A stretch of DNA of 58,464 bases from assembly GCA_018433595.1 (NCBI GenBank), contig JAHDQY010000042.1, forward strand, positions 1-58,464. Reading direction: 5' to 3'. The DNA is from Synergistales bacterium. GTDB taxonomy: Bacteria > Synergistota > Synergistia > Synergistales > Aminithiophilaceae. The position numbers and the translations under genes are program-made. Shown in pieces: positions 17,957-25,164 of this stretch (positions within the stretch are counted from its first letter, which is position 1; every line of letters begins with the position of its first letter). Under the pieces are notes generated by a model. That model did not search any database. It was not told where the DNA came from and worked only from the letters and a program-made list of their open reading frames with translations.

Positions 17957-18781
17957 ATGCGTTGGGCCGCCGAAATCGCCTATCTGGGGAATGCCTTTGC
18001 CGGCTGGCAGCGTCAAAAGGAAGTGGACACGGCTCAGGGCGTTTTTGAAGAGGCTTTGAGCCGCCTCAACGGCGTCTTCTCCGCCGTCGAAGGGGCGGGT
18101 CGGACAGACAGCGGCGTTCATGCCAGAGGGCAGGTCGTCTCCTTCGATACGTCGCGTCCCTGGGAGGCTTCCCGTCTCCGTCTCGCCCTTGAGGCTCACC
18201 TTCCTCAGGCTCTGAGGGTTCTCCGGATCGCTCCTGTCGCTTCAAATTTTCGAGCCCGTCATGACGCTCTCTTCAGGGAGTACGTCTACTTTCTCTGGAC
18301 GGGGGACTCCTGCTACCCTCACGTGGCCCCGTACACCTGGCATAACAGGCGATGGCGGAACCTGGAACCGCTCAAGGAATGCTGCCGCCTTCTCGAAGGG
18401 ACTCACGACTTCCGGGCCTTCTGTCGAGCCGTCGACTGTCCGAGAGAGAGCCGGCGCACCCTTTATGCCGTCTCTCTCTGCCGCAGGGGGCCGCTGGTTC
18501 GCCTCCGCGTCAGGGGACGGGGTTTTTTGACCAACATGGTCCGCATCATCGTCGGCAGCCTTGATGCCGTCGCCTCAGGCAAAGGAAATCCGGCCTGGTT
18601 CGCCTCTCTTCTGGAGGGCGGTCCCCGGGAGGAAGCGGGACGCACCGCCCCGCCTCAGGGGCTCTTCTTATGGAGAGTCGGCTATGACCCCTCGCCTTGG
18701 GGCCGGGAGGCTGACCCCGCCCTTGCCCCGCCCAACCTCGACTTCGGTCCAACTTGTAGCGGAACATCGATCGAGCTATAG
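17957..18781 (+). CDS. truA: tRNA pseudouridine synthase A
   Basis: TruA is 274 aa and makes pseudouridines at positions 38-40 of tRNA anticodon stem-loops. The catalytic aspartate is D51 in GAGRTDSGVHARGQV, and RAVDCPRESRRT and VRGRGFLTNMVRIIVG follow as expected. The C-terminal residues after about 250 are variable. The last bases of the gene hold the predicted mreB promoter. The common downstream partners rplM and rpsI are not here. Confidence 0.95.
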   Translation: MRWAAEIAYLGNAFAGWQRQKEVDTAQGVFEEALSRLNGVFSAVEGAGRTDSGVHARGQVVSFDTSRPWEASRLRLALEAHLPQALRVLRIAPVASNFRARHDALFREYVYFLWTGDSCYPHVAPYTWHNRRWRNLEPLKECCRLLEGTHDFRAFCRAVDCPRESRRTLYAVSLCRRGPLVRLRVRGRGFLTNMVRIIVGSLDAVASGKGNPAWFASLLEGGPREEAGRTAPPQGLFLWRVGYDPSPWGREADPALAPPNLDFGPTCSGTSIEL

Positions 18782-18782
18782 T
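18754..18782 (+). promoter_or_regulatory. Predicted sigma70-type promoter for mreB-flg operon
   Basis: A -35 TTGTAG at 18754-18759 is separated by 17 bases from -10 TATAGT at 18777-18782. The element lies inside the last codons of truA. Transcription would begin near 18789, right at the base of the hairpin at 18790-18810. This is a motif match only. Confidence 0.6.
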
Positions 18783-18789
18783 CATACGT

Positions 18790-18810
18790 GCGGTTTCTTT
18801 TGAAAACCGC
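18790..18810 (+). other. Hairpin at predicted 5' end of mreB transcript
   Basis: Arms GCGGTTT (18790-18796) and AAACCGC (18804-18810) pair around a 7-base loop. No U-run follows, so it does not look like a terminator. Its place at the predicted transcription start suggests a 5' stabilizing stem. Confidence 0.4.
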
Positions 18811-18842
18811 GAGCTGAATGCGAAATTAAGGAGGTCAAGAGG

Positions 18843-19886
18843 ATGTGGGGCAAGGACATCGGTATCGACCTCGGCACCGCCACGGTCCTCATCTATATTA
18901 GGGGTAAAGGCGTCGTCATGCGTGAACCTTCTGTTGTCGCCGTCGATCAGAACACGGGAAAGGTTCTCGCCGTTGGGTCCGAAGCCAAGCGCATGCTGGG
19001 TCGGACGCCGGGACACGTGATCGCCGTACGCCCCTTGAGGGATGGCGTCATTGCCGACTACACCATCACGGAGGTCATGCTCCACTACTTCCTGAGAAAA
19101 GTCACCTCGGCGGTTGGCCGGCTTTTCCGCAACCGCGTCATGATCTGTGTCCCCTCGGGGGCGACGGACGTGGAGCGTCGTGCCGTCCTCGAGGCCGCCA
19201 TTGAAGTGGGCGCCAAGGAGGCCTATCTCATCGAGGAACCTATGGCTTCCGGCATCGGTGCCAATCTTGACGTCGCCGAGCCGCGGGGCAATATGGTCGT
19301 CGACGTCGGAGGCGGCACCACCGATATCGCCGTCATCTCTCTCGGAGGGATCGTCGTCGCCGAATCGCTTCGCGTCGGAGGCGACCGTTTCGACGAGGCC
19401 ATTACCCGCTATGTCCGGAAGCAGTTCAATCTCGCCATCGGTGAACAGACGGCCGAAGATCTCAAGATTCAGATCGGGACCTGTTTTCCCAAGGAAGAGG
19501 AAACGAGCCTGGCCATCCGGGGGCGCGACCTGATACACGGTCTTCCCCGGCAGATCGACATCACTAGCATCGCCGTCTCCCAGGCCATTGAGGAGACGGT
19601 GCAGCAGATCATCGAAGGAATTCGAAAGGTCCTGGAGCTAACGCCTCCCGAGCTGGCAGCCGATATCATAGACAGGGGAATCGTTCTCACCGGCGGAGGT
19701 GCCCTTCTCAAGGGGTTGTCCGAGCTGGTCATGGAAGAGACCGATATCTCCTGTTACATCGCAGACCACCCCATGGAGTGCGTCGCCCTCGGCACGGGCA
19801 AGGCGCTGGAGGAGCTTGATCGCCTTCGCGTCTCCGGCACGGTGATTCCCGCCATCCGCAAGGGAGGAAGGCGCCTCAGGGGCTAA
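18843..19886 (+). CDS. mreB: Rod shape protein MreB/Mbl family
   Basis: This actin-like protein is 347 aa. It has the phosphate-1 motif DIGIDLGTATVLIY at the start, phosphate-2 DVGGGTTDIAVIS near residue 158, and the adenosine motif ILTGGGALLKGL near residue 281. MreB-type filaments guide cell wall synthesis along the rod. It heads an operon with the distal-rod genes flgF and flgG, a linkage also seen for mbl-like genes in Firmicutes. The N-terminus lacks a long membrane helix. The ribosome binding site is AAGGAGGT. Confidence 0.93.
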   Translation: MWGKDIGIDLGTATVLIYIRGKGVVMREPSVVAVDQNTGKVLAVGSEAKRMLGRTPGHVIAVRPLRDGVIADYTITEVMLHYFLRKVTSAVGRLFRNRVMICVPSGATDVERRAVLEAAIEVGAKEAYLIEEPMASGIGANLDVAEPRGNMVVDVGGGTTDIAVISLGGIVVAESLRVGGDRFDEAITRYVRKQFNLAIGEQTAEDLKIQIGTCFPKEEETSLAIRGRDLIHGLPRQIDITSIAVSQAIEETVQQIIEGIRKVLELTPPELAADIIDRGIVLTGGGALLKGLSELVMEETDISCYIADHPMECVALGTGKALEELDRLRVSGTVIPAIRKGGRRLRG

Positions 19887-19900
19887 AAGGAGGCCCTCTC

Positions 19901-20695
19901 GTGTTCAGAGGCATCTACACCGCCGCATCGGCTATGCTTGTCCAGAACGCTTCAGTCGACGTTGCCGCCAACAACCTGGCCAATGTCGGTACCAGCGGAT
20001 TCCGGGGAAGGCGGGCTGTCAACAAGGCTTTCCCCGTCCTCCTCATGAGCCGTATCGAGGCCGCGGAAAAAAGAGAAGAACCGGAGCGCCTCTTCCGTGC
20101 TGGCGGGAAGATCCCCATCGGGGATGCCGCCCTCACGACGGTCCTTTCCGAGACAGCCCTCCGCACGGCGGCTGGCTCTCTTGCCGTCACGGGCAATCCT
20201 CTCGATGTCGCCCCGGGCGAAGAGGGCTACTTTGTCGTCGCCGACGGAAGGGGCAACCTCTTTTACACTCGATCGGGGCACTTCACACGTGACGGCCAGG
20301 GCCGCCTCGTCACCCATGACGGCTATTTCCTGCAGGGTGACGGCGGCAATATCGAGCTCGGCGAAGCGGAACGCGTCGTCATAGGAGACGGCGGCCAGAT
20401 CTCGGCCGACGGTGAAGTCATCGGCAACCTGCGTTTCGTCTCTTTCGAAAGTCCCACCTGGCTCCGCCATGTCGGCAAGAGCCTTGTCGCCGAGACGGAG
20501 GCGTCGGGAAACCCTCGGGAGCTGGAGAACTTCCGCCTCGTCCCCGGCGCGTTGGAACTGTCCAATGTTCATGTCGTCGAAGAAATGGTCCGCATGATCG
20601 ATGCCCACAGGGCCTACGAGGCGTCGTCCAAATGTGTCACCGCCCAGGACGAATCGGCCTCCCGCCTGACGACATCGTTCGGAAGAAGCGGTTAG
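19901..20695 (+). CDS. flgF: Flagellar basal-body rod protein, FlgF-like
   Basis: The protein is 264 aa with the N-terminal rod/hook motif (LVQNASVDVAANNLANVGTSGFRG) and the matching C-terminal coil (ELSNVHVVEEMVRMIDAHRAYEASSK). It is shorter and less conserved than the following FlgG and is therefore called the proximal-rod paralogue FlgF (FlhO-like in Firmicutes). The start is GTG at 19901 with AAAGGAGG upstream. It probably lies between the inner rod and the FlgG distal rod. Confidence 0.85.
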   Translation: MFRGIYTAASAMLVQNASVDVAANNLANVGTSGFRGRRAVNKAFPVLLMSRIEAAEKREEPERLFRAGGKIPIGDAALTTVLSETALRTAAGSLAVTGNPLDVAPGEEGYFVVADGRGNLFYTRSGHFTRDGQGRLVTHDGYFLQGDGGNIELGEAERVVIGDGGQISADGEVIGNLRFVSFESPTWLRHVGKSLVAETEASGNPRELENFRLVPGALELSNVHVVEEMVRMIDAHRAYEASSKCVTAQDESASRLTTSFGRSG

Positions 20696-20718
20696 GACGA
20701 CAGAGGAGGTAGGAACAG

Positions 20719-21507
20719 ATGCTGAGATCCTTATGGACGGGCGCTTCGGGCATGGTCGCCCAGCAGACTCATCTCGACGTCGTCGCCAACAACCTTTCCA
20801 ACGTCAACACGACGGGCTTCAAGAAGGTCCGTGCCGACTTTGAAGACCTTCTCTACCAGATCGACAGGGAACCGGGAGCTCCCGTCGAGGTGGGCGCCGT
20901 GATCCCGACGGGCATTCAGGTCGGATTGGGAGCCCGCGTCGTTGGCACCAACCGGATGATGACGGCCGGCAACCTTGTCGAGACCAACGGCGACTTCGAC
21001 ATGGCCATCGAGGGCGACGGTTTTTTCCAGGTCACCCTTCCCGACGGCGAAGTTGCCTACACCCGGGACGGTTCCTGGCGCCGTGACGGCCAAGGACAGA
21101 TCGTCACCTCCAACGGCTACCTCCTCGAACCTAATATCGTTATCCCCGATGACGCGACCAGCATCACCATAAGCCCCACCGGCGTCGTCTCCATCACCAC
21201 CATTGACGATACGGCCCAGCAGGAAGTGGGGCAGCTTGAACTCGTCCGCTTCGTCAATCCCGGAGGTCTGCGGGCCATCGGAAAGAACCTCTTCCGCGAG
21301 ACCGACGCCAGCGGAGAGGCCATCGCCGGAGCTCCGGGCGAAGAGGGTTTGGGGCTCGTCCTCCACGGCTTCATCGAAATGTCCAACGTTCAGGTCGTCG
21401 AGGAGATGGTCAACATGATCGTCGCCCAGAGGGCCTACGAGGCCAACTCCAAGACCATCCAGACTGCCGATGACCTCCTGCGCATCGCCAACGGCCTGAA
21501 GCGCTAG
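20719..21507 (+). CDS. flgG: Flagellar distal rod protein FlgG
   Basis: FlgG is 262 aa, the normal length. The N-terminal block is MLRSLWTGASGMVAQQTHLDVVANNLSNVNTTGFK in part and the C-terminal block is IEMSNVQVVEEMVNMIVAQRAYEANSK in part. The internal segment RDFxxGxxxxTGNxLDxAI-like reads GNLVETNGDFDMAIEGDGFFQV. It builds the distal rod that passes through the P and L rings. The ribosome binding site is GAGGAGGT. Confidence 0.93.
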   Translation: MLRSLWTGASGMVAQQTHLDVVANNLSNVNTTGFKKVRADFEDLLYQIDREPGAPVEVGAVIPTGIQVGLGARVVGTNRMMTAGNLVETNGDFDMAIEGDGFFQVTLPDGEVAYTRDGSWRRDGQGQIVTSNGYLLEPNIVIPDDATSITISPTGVVSITTIDDTAQQEVGQLELVRFVNPGGLRAIGKNLFRETDASGEAIAGAPGEEGLGLVLHGFIEMSNVQVVEEMVNMIVAQRAYEANSKTIQTADDLLRIANGLKR

Positions 21508-21517
21508 AGGTGCCGCC

Positions 21518-22396
21518 GTGAGAGCCGCCCTTCGCCTTGCACCTCTTCTTCTGGCCCTCATGCTTTCGGCGGAGGCTGTCTCGGCAGTCGAGCTCAGCCT
21601 TGAAATCGCCTCTCCCGTCCATGCCAGGGGTGGGGTCGTCCTGCTGGGCGAGGCTGCGAAAATCACGGGAAGAGACGACCTGGTCCGCATCGCCTCGGGC
21701 CTTGGCCTTCATCCCGACGAAGAGGGACGTCTCTCCCAAAGAGCCGTCATCGAAGCGCTCCAGGAGGCAGGGATCGGCGGCATCCGGCTTCGCCTCACGA
21801 TGGCAGAAAGCGTCGATGTGGCTGGAGCGGGAACGACGGCGGCTCTCATCAAGGCCCTTTCCGGCTGGCCCTGGGGCGTTGAGGCGAGCCCCGTCAATCT
21901 CCCCGGCGGTGCCACCCTTGCCGGGACTCTGACCGTCCGCGTCGGCGACCCCTCGGTGACGCTGAGGCTTCGTCTTCCCAACGGCGCCGAGCGGGCCCTT
22001 CCCGTGCGCCTCCGCTGGTATCAGCCCGCACCTGTAGCGGTGCGGGCTCTCAAACGGGGCGAGGTGATCGGAAAATCGGACCTGGTCCTCCGCACCGTCG
22101 AGCGGGACAGCCTGCGCGACCTCCCGTCCTCTCTGGAAAGCCTCGTCGGAAGCCGTCTCTCCCGGGATATCCAGGCCGGATTCCCCCTCAGCCGCAACGA
22201 TTTCGAGGCCCTTCCCCTTGTTGAACGGCGGGACCGGGTCGTCCTGAGGGCCCGATCGGGTTCTCTCGTCGTCGTCGCCACGGCCCAGGCTCTCGACAGC
22301 GGCGTGCTGGGCCAGACGGTGCGCGTACGCAACCTGGAAAGCAGGGCCGTCGTCGAAGCCGTCGTCGTCGGTCCCGGAATGGTGGAAGCGAGATGA
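21518..22396 (+). CDS. flgA: Flagellar P-ring assembly chaperone FlgA
   Basis: This is a secreted protein of 292 aa from a GTG start, with a signal peptide (hydrophobic stretch about residues 5-19, ending near SAVEL). A C-terminal SAF domain covers roughly residues 170-290 (VRALKRGEVIGKSDLVLRTVER, then GQTVRVRNLESRAVVEAVVVGPG in part). FlgA assists P-ring formation in the periplasm. It sits directly before flgH and flgI as in diderm flagellar operons. The region before the SAF domain is divergent. Confidence 0.88.
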   Translation: MRAALRLAPLLLALMLSAEAVSAVELSLEIASPVHARGGVVLLGEAAKITGRDDLVRIASGLGLHPDEEGRLSQRAVIEALQEAGIGGIRLRLTMAESVDVAGAGTTAALIKALSGWPWGVEASPVNLPGGATLAGTLTVRVGDPSVTLRLRLPNGAERALPVRLRWYQPAPVAVRALKRGEVIGKSDLVLRTVERDSLRDLPSSLESLVGSRLSRDIQAGFPLSRNDFEALPLVERRDRVVLRARSGSLVVVATAQALDSGVLGQTVRVRNLESRAVVEAVVVGPGMVEAR

Positions 22397-22986
22397 ACGC
22401 CATGAAAGCACTGAAAAAAACGGCGATGCTCCTTGCCGCCCTGCTGATCTTCCTCGGTGCGGTCCTTCCGGCCGGAGCCGCTTCCCTCTGGAGTGACGAG
22501 GCCAACCTCTTCAGTGATCAAAGACCTACCCGTGTCGGCGACATCGTCACCGTCACTGTTGCCGAAAAAACGTCGACGAAGGACGAAGGCAAAACGGATC
22601 TCTCCAAAACGAACGACACTCAGGTCGAAGACGGTGTCGGCATCTTCGATTTCATCAAGAAGCTCGGCTTCAACAGCCGGAGCAACATGGCCGGTGACGC
22701 CTCGACGGAACGTAAGCACACCTTGACGACGACCATCACCTGTCTCGTCATTGAAGTTCTCCCCAACGGGAACCTCGTCATCGAAGGCAGTCGCAACGTC
22801 CGAACGCACGATGAGACGCTGCGCCTCCGCATGGAGGGCGTCATCCGCCCCCAGGATGTTGGCCCCGACAACACCGTCGAAAGCGACCGCGTCGCCAACG
22901 CCACCCTCGCCGTCGAAGGGCGGGGGAGCGTCGGGCGTCTCCAGAAGCCGGGTATCCTCACCCAGATCCTCCAGGCCATCTTTTGA
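22393..22986 (+). CDS. flgH: Flagellar L-ring protein FlgH without lipobox
   Basis: The protein is 197 aa with the FlgH pattern SLWSDEANLFSDQRPTRVGDIVTVTVAE and the C-terminal GNLVIEGSRNVRTHDETLRLRMEGVIRPQDV in part. FlgH forms the outer-membrane L ring. The signal peptide ends in LPAGAAS with no cysteine, so the usual lipoprotein processing site is missing. The only cysteine lies internally (TITCLVIEV). The gene overlaps flgA by 4 bases. Confidence 0.9.
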   Translation: MNAMKALKKTAMLLAALLIFLGAVLPAGAASLWSDEANLFSDQRPTRVGDIVTVTVAEKTSTKDEGKTDLSKTNDTQVEDGVGIFDFIKKLGFNSRSNMAGDASTERKHTLTTTITCLVIEVLPNGNLVIEGSRNVRTHDETLRLRMEGVIRPQDVGPDNTVESDRVANATLAVEGRGSVGRLQKPGILTQILQAIF

Positions 22987-23005
22987 TGAGAAGGGGAGTT
23001 TTGTC

Positions 23006-24118
23006 ATGAAAGGGATGCTTCGGTCGATCGCAGGCCTGATCCTGCTTCTCCAGTTTCCTCTGAGTCTCCTGGCGGCCGATGTTAGTCCCCGGGTGCGTCT
23101 CAAGGATCTTGCCGTCGTCGAGGGCGCCCGCTCCAACCAGCTCGTCGGCATGGGACTCGTCGTCGGCCTTCAGGGCACGGGTGACCGGGGCGACCTTGTC
23201 CAGCGCATGATGAAAAACATGGTCGACCAGTTCGGCATCGCCATCGATGCCGGCAGCCTCAAAAGTCGTAATGTCGCCGTCGTGACTGTCACCGTCGATC
23301 TTCCCCCCTTCTCCCGGCCCGGCCAGGCCATCGATGCCCGCGTCTCTGCCATGGGAGACGCCAAAAGCCTTGAAGGGGGCGTCCTGGTCCAGACCCCCTT
23401 GAGAGCCGCCAACGGAGGCGTCTATGCCGCCGCCCAGGGGCCTGTTCTTGTCGGCGGCTTTTCCGCCGGAGGGCAGGCGGCGACCGTTGCAAAGAACGTC
23501 ACGACCACGGGACGCGTGGCGGGAGGCGTTCTTGTCGAACGGGAGGTCCCCGCCGCCTTTACCGGGCCCGGCGGCACCCTCTCCCTTCTTCTGAACCGGC
23601 CCGATTTCACCACGGCCCGACGCATGGCTGAGGCGATCAACGCCAAATTCGGTGCCGTGGCCCGTCCTGACGACGCCGGCTGCGTCGAAGTGGCCATCCC
23701 GGCCGCCTATGCCGCTCAACCTTCCGTCTTCATCGCCGAACTGGAGGCTCTCCCCGTCCGTCCCGACACGGCGGCCCGCGTCGTCGTCAACGAACGGACG
23801 GGCACCGTCGTCATGGGGGGCAACGTCCGGATCGGTACCGTCGCCGTCGCCCACGGCAACCTTACCGTCCAGGTCGTCGAAGAGCCTCAGGTCGTTCAGC
23901 CTCAGCCTTTCGGGCAGGGGCAGACGGCGATCGTCCCCCGCACCGGCGTCGCCGCTCAAGAGGGGGGAGGACAGCTTATCACGGTTCCCCAGGCCGGCAC
24001 CGTCGACGAACTTGTTTCGGCCCTCAACGGCGTCGGAGCCTCGCCTCGGGACATGATCGCCATCCTCCAGGCCATCGACGAAGCCGGAGCCCTTCATGGA
24101 GAACTGGTGGTGATGTGA
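23006..24118 (+). CDS. flgI: Flagellar P-ring protein FlgI
   Basis: FlgI is 370 aa from the ATG at 23006. A signal peptide (about residues 1-23, ending LLAAD) is followed by the conserved VRLKDLAVVEGARSNQLVGMGLVVGLQGTGD in part. Later motifs include VVVNERTGTVVMGG and the C-terminal LINGVGASPRDMIAILQAI-like block. It forms the periplasmic P ring. An apparent longer frame starting at 22751 runs over flgH and is discarded. Confidence 0.94.
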   Translation: MKGMLRSIAGLILLLQFPLSLLAADVSPRVRLKDLAVVEGARSNQLVGMGLVVGLQGTGDRGDLVQRMMKNMVDQFGIAIDAGSLKSRNVAVVTVTVDLPPFSRPGQAIDARVSAMGDAKSLEGGVLVQTPLRAANGGVYAAAQGPVLVGGFSAGGQAATVAKNVTTTGRVAGGVLVEREVPAAFTGPGGTLSLLLNRPDFTTARRMAEAINAKFGAVARPDDAGCVEVAIPAAYAAQPSVFIAELEALPVRPDTAARVVVNERTGTVVMGGNVRIGTVAVAHGNLTVQVVEEPQVVQPQPFGQGQTAIVPRTGVAAQEGGGQLITVPQAGTVDELVSALNGVGASPRDMIAILQAIDEAGALHGELVVM

Positions 24119-24432
24119 TGGAAAGCCTGAAAGGGGTTGCCTCCGGGGCCTTTCCCGCCGGGAAGCGGCAGATCGATGAGCGCGACAGGGCCAGACTGGA
24201 AGAGGCCTGTCGCAGCTTTGAGGGGCTTTTTCTTGCCGATCTCTGGAAAAACATGATGAAAAGTGCTAGGGCTCTCGGCGGCGGAGACGAAAGGACCTAC
24301 GCCGCCTTGGAAGACACGGCCGTCGAGATGTCCTGCGAAAGCCTCAGTCAGGGGGAGGGCATCGGCCTCTGGAAAATTCTCTACGATCAACTCGTCGCGG
24401 GCCTGCCCGACAGAGAAGAGAAAGAAAACTGA
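24118..24432 (+). CDS. flgJ: Rod-binding protein FlgJ, short form
   Basis: This 104-residue protein matches the N-terminal rod-binding half of FlgJ: LEEACRSFEGLFLADLWKNMMKSAR, then YAALEDTAVEMSCESLSQGEGIGLWKILYDQL in part. It has no C-terminal muramidase domain, so it should only scaffold rod assembly, with peptidoglycan cutting done by another protein. The start is ATG at 24118, overlapping the flgI stop. A GTG one codon upstream (24115) is possible. Confidence 0.88.
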   Translation: MESLKGVASGAFPAGKRQIDERDRARLEEACRSFEGLFLADLWKNMMKSARALGGGDERTYAALEDTAVEMSCESLSQGEGIGLWKILYDQLVAGLPDREEKEN

Positions 24433-24443
24433 GATCGCCGCAG

Positions 24444-24480
24444 AGAAAAGGTCCCGACCGACGAGGCCGGGACCTTTTCT
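24444..24480 (+). terminator. Rho-independent terminator after flgJ
   Basis: A perfect 13-bp stem pairs AGAAAAGGTCCCG (24444-24456) with CGGGACCTTTTCT (24468-24480) around an 11-base loop. The descending arm contains TTTT. It closes the mreB-flgJ operon. Confidence 0.85.
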
Positions 24481-24538
24481 TAACCCCCCGACCTGACATT
24501 AGCTCTCTGCACGAGTGAACCGAAAGGAGACGACATTA

Positions 24539-24976
24539 ATGGAAGACCTTGAAAGAAAGGAACCCTGGTGGGCCGACGGGTTAAGATTTGAGTGTCTCGG
24601 CTGTGGTCGATGCTGCCGTGGTGAACCGGGAGCGATCTGGTTCACCGAAAGGGAAGAAAAAGTGCTCGCTCAAAGGCTCTCCCTCTCTCCTGATGAGTTT
24701 CGCCGTCGCTTCGTCACCTCGCGCTACGGCCGTCCCAGCATCTCCGAAAGGCCGAACGGCGAATGCTCCCTTCTCGACGGCGATAAGGGACGCTGCACCG
24801 TCTACGCCGTCAGACCCCTGCAATGCCGTCTCTTCCCCTTCTGGCCTTCTCTGTTGGAATCACCGGAAGCCTGGGAGGAAGGGAGTCACCGCTGTCCCGG
24901 CATGAATCAGGGCAGGCTTCGCCCGTCGTGGCTCATTGAACGCCTCCTCAAGGCTTCTCCTTTCCCGGAGCTTTGA
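24539..24976 (+). CDS. YkgJ family cysteine-cluster protein
   Basis: The protein is 145 aa with the N-terminal CxxCxxCC cluster (C19, C22, C25, C26) and later cysteines in GECSLLD, GRCTVYAVRPLQCRLFPFW and HRCPGM. This is the YkgJ/UPF0153 pattern, thought to bind zinc or an iron-sulfur centre. The molecular function is unknown. The start ATG at 24539 has AAAGGAGA 7-8 bases upstream. It stands alone after the flgJ terminator, with no clear promoter seen. Confidence 0.85.
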   Translation: MEDLERKEPWWADGLRFECLGCGRCCRGEPGAIWFTEREEKVLAQRLSLSPDEFRRRFVTSRYGRPSISERPNGECSLLDGDKGRCTVYAVRPLQCRLFPFWPSLLESPEAWEEGSHRCPGMNQGRLRPSWLIERLLKASPFPEL

Positions 24977-25051
24977 TCCGATGTTTTGGAAGGGTTCAAT
25001 CGTGAAGACGAGAGTTTGACCTAATGGATATCTTAGGGTCCGAAAATGGGG

Positions 25052-25080
25052 TTGCAAGAACGATGTGCATAGCCTAGAAT
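25052..25080 (+). promoter_or_regulatory. Predicted promoter P1 upstream of lat
   Basis: The -35 TTGCAA (25052-25057) and -10 TAGAAT (25075-25080) are separated by 17 bases. The region 24990-25140 is clearly more AT-rich than the surroundings. It lies in tandem with a second promoter 34 bases downstream. Confidence 0.6.
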
Positions 25081-25085
25081 CAGAC

Positions 25086-25114
25086 TTGAGTAGTGAAGCT
25101 TATAAACTTATAAT
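25086..25114 (+). promoter_or_regulatory. Predicted promoter P2 upstream of lat
   Basis: The -35 TTGAGT (25086-25091) and consensus -10 TATAAT (25109-25114) are 17 bases apart. Transcription would start near 25121, about 45-50 bases before the lat start. It is the better of the two tandem candidates. Confidence 0.7.
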
Positions 25115-25164
25115 CCGTATTGGTTGATCGATTGGTTTTTTCAGGGTATCTGCGGAAGGAGGAA

